NCBI GenBank assembly: GCA_944392655.1
Contig: CALXXL010000001.1
Span: 206,239 to 270,238, forward strand
Direction of reading: 5' to 3'
Source: an uncultured Victivallaceae bacterium
GTDB taxonomy: Bacteria > Verrucomicrobiota > Lentisphaeria > Victivallales > Victivallaceae
DNA length: 64,000 bases
Shown: piece after piece, positions 1 to 8,668 of the stretch
Position numbering within the stretch: the first letter of the stretch is position 1
How the letters are laid out: every line of letters begins with the position of its first letter
Notes under the pieces: generated by a model
The model's input: only the letters and a program-made list of their open reading frames with translations
Told to the model about the DNA's origin: nothing
Databases searched by the model: none
Program-made: the position numbers and the translations under genes

Positions 1-762
1 ATCATCTACATTTTTGCTGATCTTGAGGGGATATCGGGGATCAGCGGTGATGCCTACGTCAACGGGGAGTTTGCCGCGGCCGGCCGTCAGCTGATGGTGG
101 AAGAGATCAACCTGTGCGCGTCGGCCTGTTTTGAAGCGGGGGCTGACCGGGTTATAGTGCGTGATGGTCATGGCAGCGGGGTAAACTTCTCTTCGTCGCA
201 GCTGGACAGCCGTATAGAGCTGGTACAGGGTGCGACGCCGGGCAAACGTTTTTTCGGGCTGGAAGGAGCGTCAGGTCTGATTTTGCTCGGTTATCATGCC
301 ATGGCCGGAACTCCCGGGGCGATACTGGAGCACACCTACAGTTCAAAGACGATAATGAACCTCTACTTAAACGGCCGTCCGGTGGGCGAGATTGGTCTGG
401 ATGCGGCGATAGCCGGGGAGTACGGGGTGCCGGTGATTCTGGTTTCCGGGGATGACAAGGCGTGCAGAGAGGCGGAAGAGTGGATACCCGGGGTGAGAAC
501 ATGCTGTGTCAAAGAGGGATTCGGGTGTAATTCCGGTCTGCTTTACCGCCGGGATTATACGGTTAAGCTGTTGCGGGAAACGACATTGGCTGCGGTAAGG
601 AGCGTTGCGGAATTCAAGCCGTTGAAGACGGATTATCCGGCAACGGTGCGCTGGGATCTGTGCGAACGTTGTCCGGTTCCGGTGCAGGCTGGCTATGAAG
701 TGCTGTCCGGGCGTTCCTACCAGCATACCGCGGAAACGGTGGAAAAGGCGTTTCTGGGTTAA
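1..762 (+). CDS. M55 family D-aminopeptidase (DppA-like), 5' truncated by window edge
   Basis: The reading frame is open from base 1 and runs to a TAA at 760-762, so the N-terminal codons lie outside the window; 253 residues are visible. Near the visible N-terminus is the metal-binding signature DLEGISG (residues 7-13). It is followed by DGHGSG around residue 55 and GYHAMAG around residue 95, which match the zinc-ligand blocks of M55 D-aminopeptidases such as Bacillus DppA. These cytosolic zinc peptidases release N-terminal D-amino acids from peptides, usually for peptidoglycan or peptide salvage. The first visible residues already resemble a family N-terminus, so only a few codons are missing. 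A bidirectional terminator separates it from the convergent oxidoreductase. The family call is firm; the substrate is inferred. Confidence 0.88.
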   Translation: MIYIFADLEGISGISGDAYVNGEFAAAGRQLMVEEINLCASACFEAGADRVIVRDGHGSGVNFSSSQLDSRIELVQGATPGKRFFGLEGASGLILLGYHAMAGTPGAILEHTYSSKTIMNLYLNGRPVGEIGLDAAIAGEYGVPVILVSGDDKACREAEEWIPGVRTCCVKEGFGCNSGLLYRRDYTVKLLRETTLAAVRSVAEFKPLKTDYPATVRWDLCERCPVPVQAGYEVLSGRSYQHTAETVEKAFLG

Positions 763-783
763 CAAAAGAAGTTGTATTGCAAT

Positions 784-819
784 AAAAAAAGCGGCGGGAT
801 TTGAGTCCCGCCGCTTTTT
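784..819. terminator. Bidirectional intrinsic terminator
   Basis: A 9-bp GC stem (gcggcggga at 791-799 with tcccgccgc at 806-814) and a 6-nt loop are flanked by A7 on the left and T5 on the right. It can therefore terminate both the plus-strand peptidase and the minus-strand oxidoreductase. Confidence 0.9.
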
Positions 820-834
820 GTTATCCATGGTCTT

Positions 835-2136
835 TTATTCGTTGAAATTGGGGAGGAATGCGCCCATTTTCTTAAGTCCGCGCTGAAGTTCTTTAACATC
901 GATATCGCGAACCATGCCGTTCTTGGCAACGGCGAGAGCGGCGGCGAGTCCGGCGGCCTGACCGAGGATGTAACATCCCGGCATAGTGCGTACGGAGGCC
1001 TGCATATACTGGTCGGAGCTCACGCAGCGTCCGGCGACCAGCATATTGTCAAAACTTTTGACGACAAGCGAGCGGTATGGAATACCGTAGCTTTCGCCCG
1101 GGGCATAGTGAATGCTGTAAAGTTTCTGGAATTTTTCCTGTTCTTCCTTGTCGGTGGAAGACGGGTGGATATCCACCGGATAGCAGTAGCGTCCGATTTC
1201 GTCGTCGAAGATGCGTTTGGTGCGGTAGTCTTCGATACAAAGGATATAATCGCCGACGGCGCGTCTGGAGGCGCGCACGCCCATAATAGACGCGGTGAAA
1301 GTGAGTTCTGTTCCCTCATATCCCGGGACATACTTGCGGTAGAAGTTCTGGAATTCGACGGACTGCTTACGACCTTCGACCATACCTGCGGTAAGTGACT
1401 CTTCGCTCAACGGATTAAGTCCGAAGATATGTCCCATATTGCCTCCGCCCAGAGTATTGGCGGTCTGGCTGATGCCGGTGTGATGCGGGTCGTTGTTGCG
1501 GAAGATGTGGTCGTCGAAAGCCTTGAGGAGCTGCTGATATACCGAGACGCCTGAATTGCGCAGTTTCTGCCAGTCGATATTGGCCCAGTGGCTGCAAACG
1601 GTACCTGGCATAACTTCGCCTTTTTCGTTGCCGTACATATACTCTCCGCCGGCGCGTGTGGTAAGTTCAGCGTCGCCAGAGCAGTCGATAAACACTTTTG
1701 CTTCGATGGCGAAGATGCCGGACTTGCTGCTGAAGATGGCGTGGGTGACATTTCTGCCGTTGGATTCAGCGCCGATGAAGTCGGTAAAGAAAGAGAAATC
1801 GACACCTGCTTCGGAGCACATATCGTCATATATGCGTTTAAGTTTTTCCGGGTTGATGCCTCGTCCTCCGGAGCAGAGGTTGAATTCGGCGTTCATGCGG
1901 TCTTTGATTTCGCGTCCGAGTCCGTCGGCGCAAAAGTTGATACCGTCGGTAAAAGTCATATATACGGGTACGCCGCCGGCGGTGCCGAGTCCGCCGAACA
2001 TGCCGAGAGCCTCGGCGAGATACACTTTAGCGCCCGCTCTTGCGGCAGCGACAGCGGCGGTCACGCCTGCTGCTCCGCCTCCGACGATACAGATATCAAC
2101 GCTTTTTTTAACTGGAATTTCTCGAGAGAAAAGCAT
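835..2136 (-). CDS. FAD-dependent oxidoreductase (FAD_oxidored type)
   Basis: This is a 433-residue flavoprotein. The N-terminal Rossmann motif GGGAAGVTAA lies near residues 19-28 after a beta strand (DICIVGG). It is followed by an acidic residue ending strand 2 and a MFGGLGTAG segment typical of the FAD-dependent oxidoreductase family abundant in Lentisphaerota, Planctomycetota and Bacteroidota. The C-terminal part (DNMLVAGRCVS then MPGCYILGQAAG) is the second FAD-contact block of the family. The start is ATG with AAGGAGA upstream. No signal peptide is seen. It lies 24 bp downstream of hpt on the same strand and may be co-transcribed with it. The substrate is unknown; members of this family are often tied to carbohydrate catabolism. 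Confidence 0.85.
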   Translation of the reverse strand: MLFSREIPVKKSVDICIVGGGAAGVTAAVAAARAGAKVYLAEALGMFGGLGTAGGVPVYMTFTDGINFCADGLGREIKDRMNAEFNLCSGGRGINPEKLKRIYDDMCSEAGVDFSFFTDFIGAESNGRNVTHAIFSSKSGIFAIEAKVFIDCSGDAELTTRAGGEYMYGNEKGEVMPGTVCSHWANIDWQKLRNSGVSVYQQLLKAFDDHIFRNNDPHHTGISQTANTLGGGNMGHIFGLNPLSEESLTAGMVEGRKQSVEFQNFYRKYVPGYEGTELTFTASIMGVRASRRAVGDYILCIEDYRTKRIFDDEIGRYCYPVDIHPSSTDKEEQEKFQKLYSIHYAPGESYGIPYRSLVVKSFDNMLVAGRCVSSDQYMQASVRTMPGCYILGQAAGLAAALAVAKNGMVRDIDVKELQRGLKKMGAFLPNFNE

Positions 2137-2160
2137 AGTATACAGTCTCCTTGTTATAAA

Positions 2161-2661
2161 TTATTTTAATCCGATATATGGTAAGTTCCGTCCATTTTCA
2201 TTAGAGTCGAGCCCGTATCCGACCAGATATGAATCCGGGGCGGAGAATCCGACCCATTCAGCCTGAGTAGCGGCCGGTTTTTGCAGTTGTTTCTGAATCA
2301 TGACGCACGAGCGTACCGATGCCGGGTTCATGGAAGCGAGATAATTTTTAACTCTCTGGAGAGAGAGTCCGGTATCGAGGATATCGTCCACCACGAGTAT
2401 GTGGCGGTTTTCGACGGGCAGTTTAAGCTGGCTGCGGAATTTGACCTGGCCTGAGCTTGCGTCATTGCAGTAGCTTTGAACCGCGATGGAGTCGACCCAC
2501 ATGGGTATGGATATATGACGCATAAGGTCGGCGGCGAACGGGATAGCTCCATTCAGAATTACGATTAAAGTAAGTTCCTTATTCTGATAGAAAGAGCTGA
2601 TTTCCCGGCCGAGTTCAGCGACTCTTCCGGCGATTTCATCCTGACTGAAAAGGGTCTGCAA
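2161..2661 (-). CDS. hpt: Hypoxanthine phosphoribosyltransferase
   Basis: This 166-residue type I phosphoribosyltransferase is the normal length for bacterial HPRT. The PRPP-binding loop VVDDILDTG occurs near residues 97-105. An N-terminal LTLIVILNGAIPFAADL segment matches the hydrophobic strand and loop I of HPRTs, and the C-terminal DSYLVGYGLD matches the purine-contact end. It salvages hypoxanthine and guanine to IMP and GMP in the cytosol. The initiation codon appears to be TTG (2659-2661), supported by an AAGGAG about 9 nt upstream; no better ATG is available. It is transcribed divergently from the trp operon. The product call is secure; the purine preference cannot be read from sequence. 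Confidence 0.92.
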   Translation of the reverse strand: MQTLFSQDEIAGRVAELGREISSFYQNKELTLIVILNGAIPFAADLMRHISIPMWVDSIAVQSYCNDASSGQVKFRSQLKLPVENRHILVVDDILDTGLSLQRVKNYLASMNPASVRSCVMIQKQLQKPAATQAEWVGFSAPDSYLVGYGLDSNENGRNLPYIGLK

Positions 2662-2731
2662 AATAGTCTCCTTTATTAACTGGTTATCAGGGGTAATCTA
2701 GCCTAAATGCGGAAAAAATCAAATAGTCCGC

Positions 2732-2760
2732 TTGACAAAAAAACAACAGTGGATTATATT
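2732..2760 (+). promoter_or_regulatory. trp operon promoter
   Basis: A perfect -35 TTGACA (2732-2737) and a -10 TATATT (2755-2760) are separated by 17 nt. Transcription would start near 2767, about 30 nt before the leader peptide ATG. Confidence 0.88.
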
Positions 2761-2796
2761 TTTTGACATTGTGTAGAAAAAACATTGGGAAAGAAA

Positions 2797-2880
2797 ATGA
2801 TTTTGAACGGCAAAAATTATAACAACACCTGGGGTTGGCGCTGGCGTATTCCCGCCGGAGCCGGTGTTGTCGTGCCGTAA
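2797..2880 (+). CDS. trpL: Trp leader peptide, 27 aa
   Basis: A short ORF starts at ATG 2797, after GGGAAAG, and ends at TAA 2878-2880. It contains three Trp codons (2830-2832, 2836-2838, 2842-2844) within five codons, reading WGWRW. Trp is normally the rarest residue, so this density is the hallmark of a transcription-attenuation leader. It lies between a consensus promoter and an intrinsic terminator that precedes trpE. The peptide itself probably has no function. Ribosome stalling at the Trp codons when charged tRNA-Trp is scarce is the expected sensor. Confidence 0.88.
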   Translation: MILNGKNYNNTWGWRWRIPAGAGVVVP

Positions 2881-2975
2881 TTCAAGGTTTAAGAGATATT
2901 GATATAATATTGAGATAACAAAAGATATTCCGGATTCAGGCGGGTTGAATGAAAAAAGTTCAACCCGCTTTTTTT
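2822..2975 (+). promoter_or_regulatory. trp attenuator (mutually exclusive RNA hairpins)
   Basis: Segment 1 (acaacacc, 2822-2829) pairs with ggtgttgt (2863-2870), enclosing the Trp codons. Segment 2 includes cccgcc (2851-2856), which can instead pair with ggcggg (2939-2944), the 5' arm of the terminator. The terminator has a 10-bp stem (2940-2949 with 2959-2968), a 9-nt loop and T7 (2969-2975). A ribosome stalled at the Trp codons would break the first pairing and allow the antiterminator. The pairings were read by eye, not energy-minimised. Confidence 0.82.
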
Positions 2976-3006
2976 GTGTCCGGAAGAGGAGAAAAGGAAG
3001 CAGATT

Positions 3007-4491
3007 ATGAGGTTTGAAGAGTTTAAGGAGCTGTCGGAGAGTTACAATGTGATTCCGGTGTACCGTGAGTTCATTGCGGACATGTCGACGCCGGTATCGG
3101 CGCTGGCAGGGCTGATGGGTGAAGACAATATTTTTCTCTTTGAGAGTGTGGAAAACTCCGAGCGTTTCGGGCGTTATTCGTTTATCGGGTTGAATCCGCG
3201 CGGGATATTCACGGTGGAGAAAGGGGTTCCTTATTACAGTGATGCGTCTGGCAAGCGTGAGCTTGCGTCTCCGGAAGGGGCATTTATGGCGTTGAGGGGG
3301 CTGATAAAGGATGTGAAGGCGCCGGAACTGCCGGGGTTGCCGCCGTTGTTTGGTGGTGCGGTTGGTTTCATGGGATATGAGACGGTGAATCAGTTTGAAG
3401 TTCTTCCGGAGCCCAAAGGGGAACTGGACACGCCTGAGAGTGCCTTTATGCTGACGGATGAGATGGTGATATTTGACAATCAGCGTCATACGATGTTTGT
3501 GATAGCGTGCGTGCGTCCGGCGGAGTTTTCCGGTTTATTTGAGGCGTACAACTATGGATTATCGCGTATTGAGTCGATACGCGTACGGCTTGCCGGTTCC
3601 GGCAATCCGCCGTCTCAGCCGGTTAAACATACCCGGTGCCGTCTGCGGCCTGAGATCGATCGTGAGGCATTTATGGAGAAGGTGGAGAAGGCGCGTGATT
3701 ACATACATGCCGGCGAGGTTATCCAGCTGGTGCTGTCGCAGAAGTTCACGGCGGAGCTCACGGTGCCGGAGCTGGATCTGTACCGTGCGCTGCGTCTGGT
3801 CAATCCTTCGCCATACACTTTTTACATGAAACTTGGCGGGCAGACACTGATCGGTTCATCGCCTGAGACGTTGATCAAGCTGGATCATGGAGTAGCGACG
3901 TTGCGTCCGATAGCCGGCACGCGCAAGCGCGGGGTGGACAAGGCGGCGGATCATCTTCTGTCGGACGAACTGCTGAGCGATGAAAAGGAGCGTGCAGAGC
4001 ATCTGATGCTGGTGGATCTCGGGCGCAACGATCTTGGCCGGGTTGCGTTGCCGGGGAGCGTACAGCTTAAAGAGTTCATGACGGTGGAGCGTTATTCGCA
4101 TGTAATGCATCTGGTTTCGACGATAGAGGCGCTGCCGGATGCCGGTATTGATGCGTTTGACCTGGTACGTGCGGCGTTTCCGGCTGGAACGCTGTCTGGT
4201 GCGCCGAAGGTGCGTGCGATGGAGTTGATACATGAATTGGAGGACTCTCCGCGCAACGCCTATGGCGGTGCGGTGGGTTACTTCAGTTATTCGCAGAACA
4301 TGGACTTGGCGATAACGATCCGGACGCTGATAATCAGGGATGGCAGGATAACGGTGCAGGCTGGAGCTGGTATAGTATTTGACTCAGATCCGGCGAAGGA
4401 GTATGAAGAGACCTGCAACAAGGCGGCGGCGCTGTTTCAGGCGGTCAAACTTGCGGCGGACGGGCTGGAAATATCGGGAGATGAAAAATGA
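3007..4491 (+). CDS. trpE: Anthranilate synthase component I
   Basis: This 494-residue chorismate-utilising enzyme makes anthranilate from chorismate, using ammonia delivered by TrpG. The C-terminal chorismate-binding domain carries the family blocks IGSSPE, RPIAGTRKRG, DLGRNDLGRV, AGTLSGAPKVRAME and QAGAGIV. The N-terminal part has the feedback-site region LFESVE, where Trp contacts are expected. I chose the ATG at 3007, which has AAGGAAG upstream. The longer frame from GTG 2974 would start inside the attenuator T-tract. The stop overlaps the trpG start by 4 nt (ATGA), which indicates translational coupling. It is the first structural gene of a complete trp operon controlled by the upstream attenuator. 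Confidence 0.97.
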   Translation: MRFEEFKELSESYNVIPVYREFIADMSTPVSALAGLMGEDNIFLFESVENSERFGRYSFIGLNPRGIFTVEKGVPYYSDASGKRELASPEGAFMALRGLIKDVKAPELPGLPPLFGGAVGFMGYETVNQFEVLPEPKGELDTPESAFMLTDEMVIFDNQRHTMFVIACVRPAEFSGLFEAYNYGLSRIESIRVRLAGSGNPPSQPVKHTRCRLRPEIDREAFMEKVEKARDYIHAGEVIQLVLSQKFTAELTVPELDLYRALRLVNPSPYTFYMKLGGQTLIGSSPETLIKLDHGVATLRPIAGTRKRGVDKAADHLLSDELLSDEKERAEHLMLVDLGRNDLGRVALPGSVQLKEFMTVERYSHVMHLVSTIEALPDAGIDAFDLVRAAFPAGTLSGAPKVRAMELIHELEDSPRNAYGGAVGYFSYSQNMDLAITIRTLIIRDGRITVQAGAGIVFDSDPAKEYEETCNKAAALFQAVKLAADGLEISGDEK

Positions 4492-5078
4492 TTTTTGTAT
4501 TGGACAACTTTGATTCTTTTACTTATAACATCGTGCAGTATCTTCAGCAGCTTGGCTGCGAGGTGGTAGTGCGGCGAAACAATGCGGTAACGGTGGATGA
4601 GGTTATAGCGATGAATCCGGAAGCGATTGTGCTGTCGCCCGGTCCTGGTCGTCCGGAGAAGGCGGGGATAATGCTGGAACTGATCGACCGGGTAAAGGGG
4701 CGGATACCGTTACTGGGGATCTGCCTTGGGCATCAGGCGATTGGTCTGGCGTTTGGCGGCAAGGTGGTAGGCGCGAAGAAGATCATGCACGGCAAGATTT
4801 CGGAGATTACGCATGACGGGAAAGGTGTATTTGCCGGACTTGCTTCGCCGTTAAAGGTGGTGCGTTATCACTCGCTGGCGGTGGATCGCGAGAGTCTGCC
4901 GGCGGAGCTGGAAATATCGGCGCAGGCGGAGGATGGTGAAATCATGGCGATGCGTCACCGGGAACTGCCGATAGAGTCGCTGCAATATCATCCGGAGTCG
5001 ATATTGTCGTCGGGCGGCAAGCGTCAGCTGGCGAATTTCCTCAAGCTGGCGGCGGATTTCCGCGGGGAGGTGCGTTAA
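4488..5078 (+). CDS. trpG: Anthranilate synthase component II (glutamine amidotransferase)
   Basis: This is a 196-residue class I glutamine amidotransferase. The nucleophile cysteine is in LLGICLGHQAIG (near residue 80), and the His-Glu pair is in QYHPES near residue 168. The N-terminal DNFDSFTYN and SPGPGRP motifs are typical of TrpG/PabA. It hydrolyses glutamine and channels ammonia to TrpE. It overlaps trpE by 4 nt and ends 1 nt before trpD. No second amidotransferase is seen in the window, so it could also serve para-aminobenzoate synthesis, as in organisms with one shared TrpG/PabA. That dual role is inference. Confidence 0.95.
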   Translation: MIFVLDNFDSFTYNIVQYLQQLGCEVVVRRNNAVTVDEVIAMNPEAIVLSPGPGRPEKAGIMLELIDRVKGRIPLLGICLGHQAIGLAFGGKVVGAKKIMHGKISEITHDGKGVFAGLASPLKVVRYHSLAVDRESLPAELEISAQAEDGEIMAMRHRELPIESLQYHPESILSSGGKRQLANFLKLAADFRGEVR

Positions 5079-5079
5079 G

Positions 5080-6093
5080 ATGCTGCGTCGTTTCATAAAC
5101 AAGCTGCTTGGCGGGCGCAACCTCTCGGCGCAGGAGATGGAGGAGGCGTTCACGGTTCTTACTGGCGGCAAGGTGTCGCATGTACAGATCGGTGCATTTC
5201 TGGTCATGCTGGAGAAGCAGGGGATTACCTTTGACGAACTGGCGGGTGCGGCGCGGATGATGCGCCGTGCGGCGGCGTTTATCGACTGTGGCCAACGGGA
5301 TGTAGTGGATGTGGTTGGTACAGGTGGAGACCGTTCAAACAGCTTCAATATTTCGACTACATCGGCATTTGTGGCGGCGGGCGCCGGTGTACCGATGGCG
5401 AAACACGGGAACCGTGCGGCGACGAGCAAGTGCGGGGCGGCGGATGTTTTAGCGGAGCTTGGGGTGAATCTTGATGCTCCGGCGGAGGTGGTGGAGAATG
5501 CGATAACCGAACATGGAATCGGTTTTCTCTATGCGCCGAAGATGCACCCGGTGATGGCGAAGATGAAGGTGGTGCGTCACGAGCTGGGCATTCCGACGAT
5601 TTTCAATTTGCTTGGTCCCCTGACCAATCCTGCGGGAGCGCGCAGTCAGGTTATCGGGGTCTATTCTCCGCGCCTGACGGAGCTTTTTGCGGCGGCGTTG
5701 CGTGAACTTGGCAGCCGCCGGGCGATGGTGGTGCATGGTATGGACGGGCTGGATGAGATCAGCAGTTGTGCGCCGACGCGGGTTTCGGAGTTGAAGGATG
5801 GGGAGATCCGCACCTACGAGCTTCTGCCGGAGATGTTTATAAGTCAGAGTTACAACCGTGGTGAACTGATTGGCGGTGATGCGGCGGTGAATGCGGATAT
5901 TCTGCGTTCGATATTGAATGGGCGCGAACAGGGGGCGAAACGTGCGGTAGTGCTGTTGAATGCCGGAGCGGTAATTTACGTTGCGGGATTGGCGGCTGAT
6001 CTGCGTGAAGGGGTACGCATGGCGGCGGAGTCGATAGATTCGGGAGCGGCGGCGAAGAAACTCAATGAGCTTATCGAGGTGACCAATGGCTGA
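5080..6093 (+). CDS. trpD: Anthranilate phosphoribosyltransferase
   Basis: This 337-residue enzyme is full length for TrpD. It transfers phosphoribose from PRPP to anthranilate. The PRPP glycine-rich loop GTGGDRSNSFNIST falls near residues 81-94, followed by KHGNRAATSKCGAADVLAELG, the conserved anthranilate and magnesium region, and by NLLGPLTNPA. The start ATG lies 1 nt after the trpG stop, and the 3' end overlaps trpC by 8 nt, so translation is coupled along the operon. It is a stand-alone TrpD, not fused to TrpG as in enterobacteria. Confidence 0.96.
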   Translation: MLRRFINKLLGGRNLSAQEMEEAFTVLTGGKVSHVQIGAFLVMLEKQGITFDELAGAARMMRRAAAFIDCGQRDVVDVVGTGGDRSNSFNISTTSAFVAAGAGVPMAKHGNRAATSKCGAADVLAELGVNLDAPAEVVENAITEHGIGFLYAPKMHPVMAKMKVVRHELGIPTIFNLLGPLTNPAGARSQVIGVYSPRLTELFAAALRELGSRRAMVVHGMDGLDEISSCAPTRVSELKDGEIRTYELLPEMFISQSYNRGELIGGDAAVNADILRSILNGREQGAKRAVVLLNAGAVIYVAGLAADLREGVRMAAESIDSGAAAKKLNELIEVTNG

Positions 6094-6880
6094 GGATATA
6101 CTGGAAAAGATCGTTGCGCCGTTAAAAGAGAGTCTGGCGGCGGAAAAGGTGCGTTTTCCGCAACCGGAATTGGAAAAGCTGTGCGATAAGCTGCCGGAGA
6201 ACCGGCGCAGTTTCAAGCGGTCGATCACGCGTAACAGTGGACGGATCCGGGTGATAGCGGAGTTGAAGAAGGCGTCGCCGAGCAAAGGGGTTATCCGGCT
6301 GGATCTTCCGGTGAGCAAGCTGGCGTGCGAGCTTGAACAGTCGGGCGCGGCGGCTCTGTCGGTGCTGACGGAGACCAACTTTTTTCTGGGGTGCCGTGAG
6401 AATCTCATGACCGCATACGCGGCAACAGAGCATATTCCGGTTTTGCGCAAAGACTTTATAGTGGACGAATACCAGATTTTCCAGGCGAAGCTGTGGGGTG
6501 CGAGCGCGGTACTGCTGATTGCGGCGTTGCTGCCGGAACCGGAACTGAAGGCATATATCGGTCTGGCGCACGGGTTGGGCATGGATGCCCTGTGCGAGGC
6601 GCACAATATGCAGGAGGTGGAAAAGCTGTTGTCCTGCGGTGCGGATATAGTAGGGGTAAACGCCCGGAACCTGCGTGATTTTTCGACTTCAGCGGCGGGA
6701 GCGGCGGCGATTATAGAACAGCTGCCTGCGGGTGTGGTCAAGGTGGCAGAGAGTGCAATTATTACAAGCGGAGATTTAGCGAATGCGGAAGCGGCGGGTG
6801 CGGATGCGGCGCTGATCGGAGAAGCATTGATGCGTTATCCGCATCCGGGGGAAAGGTTGAAAGAGCTTTATGGAGATTAA
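6086..6880 (+). CDS. trpC: Indole-3-glycerol phosphate synthase
   Basis: This is a 264-residue TIM-barrel enzyme that closes CdRP to indole-3-glycerol phosphate. Diagnostic blocks are AELKKASPSKG (catalytic Lys on strand 1), LSVLTE, LRKDFIVDEYQ, DALCEAHN, VGVNARNLRDF and VAESAI. Length and motif order are normal for a monofunctional TrpC. It overlaps trpD by 8 nt and trpF by 11 nt. In many bacteria trpC and trpF are fused; here they overlap but remain separate frames. Confidence 0.96.
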   Translation: MAEDILEKIVAPLKESLAAEKVRFPQPELEKLCDKLPENRRSFKRSITRNSGRIRVIAELKKASPSKGVIRLDLPVSKLACELEQSGAAALSVLTETNFFLGCRENLMTAYAATEHIPVLRKDFIVDEYQIFQAKLWGASAVLLIAALLPEPELKAYIGLAHGLGMDALCEAHNMQEVEKLLSCGADIVGVNARNLRDFSTSAAGAAAIIEQLPAGVVKVAESAIITSGDLANAEAAGADAALIGEALMRYPHPGERLKELYGD

Positions 6881-7484
6881 GATTTGCGGACTCACCCGTC
6901 CGGAGGACGCGGCCTTGGCGGCGGAGTTGGGGGCGGACTACTCAGGGGTGGTCTTGTACCCGGGGTCGCCGCGTGGAGTTGGAGTTGAGCAGGCGGCGGC
7001 GATATTTGCCGCGGCTGGGAGTGCATTGCGGGTCGGTGTTTTTGTCCGTCCGGGGATCGAACTTCTGGATGAGGCGGTGGAAAAGGCCGGATTGAATGTA
7101 ATCCAGCTGCACGGCGGTGAGAGTTATGAATATATAAATGAAGTAAAAGAACGTTTTCCGGGTTGCCTGGTCTGGGCGGCGCGGCACATAGCGGATGCTG
7201 ATGAGATCGAGTCGGCTTTGAGTTGTCCGGCGGACCGGCTGGTGCTGGATGCGGCGAACGGTGGTTCGGGCATGGTATGCGACTGGTCATTGGCGGCGCG
7301 GGTTGCGGCGGCGCGTCCGGTGATGCTGGCCGGCGGTTTGAACGCCGGCAATATAGCGGAAGCGGTGAAATCGGTCAATCCGTTCGGGGTTGATCTCTCC
7401 TCCGGAGTGGAATCGGGGGAAAAAGGAATAAAAAGTCACATTAAACTTAAAGAAATATTTAACATATTGAGGGAAATAAGATGA
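6870..7484 (+). CDS. trpF: Phosphoribosylanthranilate isomerase
   Basis: This 204-residue TIM-barrel isomerase performs the Amadori rearrangement of PRA to CdRP. The N-terminal [14 protein letters not shown] block carries the catalytic cysteine, and VIQLHGGE and the C-terminal [16 protein letters not shown] block are the other family signatures. The start ATG at 6870 lies inside the end of trpC. The 3' end overlaps trpB by 4 nt (ATGA). The last residues are AT-rich compared with the rest, probably because they include the ribosome-binding region of trpB. Confidence 0.95.
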   Translation: MEIKICGLTRPEDAALAAELGADYSGVVLYPGSPRGVGVEQAAAIFAAAGSALRVGVFVRPGIELLDEAVEKAGLNVIQLHGGESYEYINEVKERFPGCLVWAARHIADADEIESALSCPADRLVLDAANGGSGMVCDWSLAARVAAARPVMLAGGLNAGNIAEAVKSVNPFGVDLSSGVESGEKGIKSHIKLKEIFNILREIR

Positions 7485-8668
7485 AACACGAAACCCATTA
7501 CGGTATTTACGGCGGCCAGTATGTGGCCGAAACGCTGCTGCCGACGCTGCACGAGGTGGAGGCGGCTTATGATGAAGCGATGAGCGATCCTGAGTTTCAC
7601 CGTGAATTGAATGATCTGTTAAAAGATTACGTCGGGCGTCAGTCGCCATTGTATCATGCAAAGCGTCTCTCGGCATATCTTGGTGGAGCGCAGATCTATC
7701 TCAAGCGTGAGGATTTGAATCACACGGGGGCGCACAAGATCAACAGTGCGTTGGCGCAGGCTTTGCTGGCGCGCCGGATGGGTAAGACGCGGTTGATTGC
7801 GGAGACGGGTGCAGGGATGCACGGGGTGGCGACGGCCACGGTGGCGGCGCTTTTCGGGATGCAGTGCGACGTATTCATGGGTGCGGTTGATATCGCGCGT
7901 CAGGCGCCGAATGTGGAGCGGATGAAGGTTCTTGGGGCGAATGTGATTTCGGTAAGTTCCGGCTCTGCCACGCTGAAGGATGCGATGAATGAGGCGATCC
8001 GCGACTGGGTTGCCACGAGTGAATACACCTTTTACATTATTGGCACGGTTGCCGGACCGCACCCGTATCCCATGATGGTCAAGGAGTTTCAGAGTGTTAT
8101 CGGGCGGGAAACGCGGGAGCAGATTCTGGCGAAGACGGGGCGTCTGCCGGATGAGGTGATCGCCTGTGTCGGCGGCGGCAGCAATGCGATGGGTATGTTT
8201 GCCGGATTTCTTCAGGATGAATCGGTAAAACTTACTGGCGTTGAGGCTGGTGGTGATGGAGTGGAAACCGGCCGTCATGCGGCGAGCATCAATGGCGGTG
8301 AAGTTGGTGTTCTGCACGGGAGCAAGAGTTATCTCTTGCAGACCGGGGATGGTCAGATAGTTGAGGCCTACTCAGTCTCGGCCGGTCTGGATTACCCTGG
8401 GGTTGGACCGGAACACTGTTATTTAGCTGATACTGGCCGGGCGAAGTACGAGGTGATCAACGATAGTGAAGCGGTAGCGGCGTTTGATCTGCTGAGCAGG
8501 ATGGAGGGGATCATTCCGGCGTTGGAATCGAGTCATGCGATTGCGCAGGCGGTCAAGAGTGCGCCGGGCTATTCTCCGGATGGAATTATTGTGGTATGCC
8601 TCTCCGGGCGTGGTGACAAGGATATGGACAATGTAAAGAGCTATAAAGAAAGGGCGGGTTTGAAATAA
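7481..8668 (+). CDS. trpB: Tryptophan synthase beta chain
   Basis: This is a 395-residue PLP enzyme that condenses indole with serine. The Schiff-base lysine is Lys86 in [10 protein letters not shown]. The phosphate-binding glycine loop is [10 protein letters not shown], and the C-terminal end retains CLSGRGDKD. It has the normal length of a TrpB1-type subunit that pairs with TrpA, not the longer TrpB2. It overlaps trpF by 4 nt and its stop shares a base with the trpA start (8668), which fits assembly of an alpha2beta2 complex from coupled translation. Confidence 0.97.
   Translation: MKHETHYGIYGGQYVAETLLPTLHEVEAAYDEAMSDPEFHRELNDLLKDYVGRQSPLYHAKRLSAYLGGAQIYLKREDLNHTGAHKINSALAQALLARRMGKTRLIAETGAGMHGVATATVAALFGMQCDVFMGAVDIARQAPNVERMKVLGANVISVSSGSATLKDAMNEAIRDWVATSEYTFYIIGTVAGPHPYPMMVKEFQSVIGRETREQILAKTGRLPDEVIACVGGGSNAMGMFAGFLQDESVKLTGVEAGGDGVETGRHAASINGGEVGVLHGSKSYLLQTGDGQIVEAYSVSAGLDYPGVGPEHCYLADTGRAKYEVINDSEAVAAFDLLSRMEGIIPALESSHAIAQAVKSAPGYSPDGIIVVCLSGRGDKDMDNVKSYKERAGLK

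Noticed and set aside
152..828. Many long opposite-strand open frames inside GC-rich genes
   Set aside because: They mirror the codon bias of the real genes, have no start context and no domain, and are shadows.
2974..3006. Longer trpE frame starting at GTG 2974
   Set aside because: It begins within the attenuator terminator T-tract, and ATG 3007 has a clear Shine-Dalgarno sequence.
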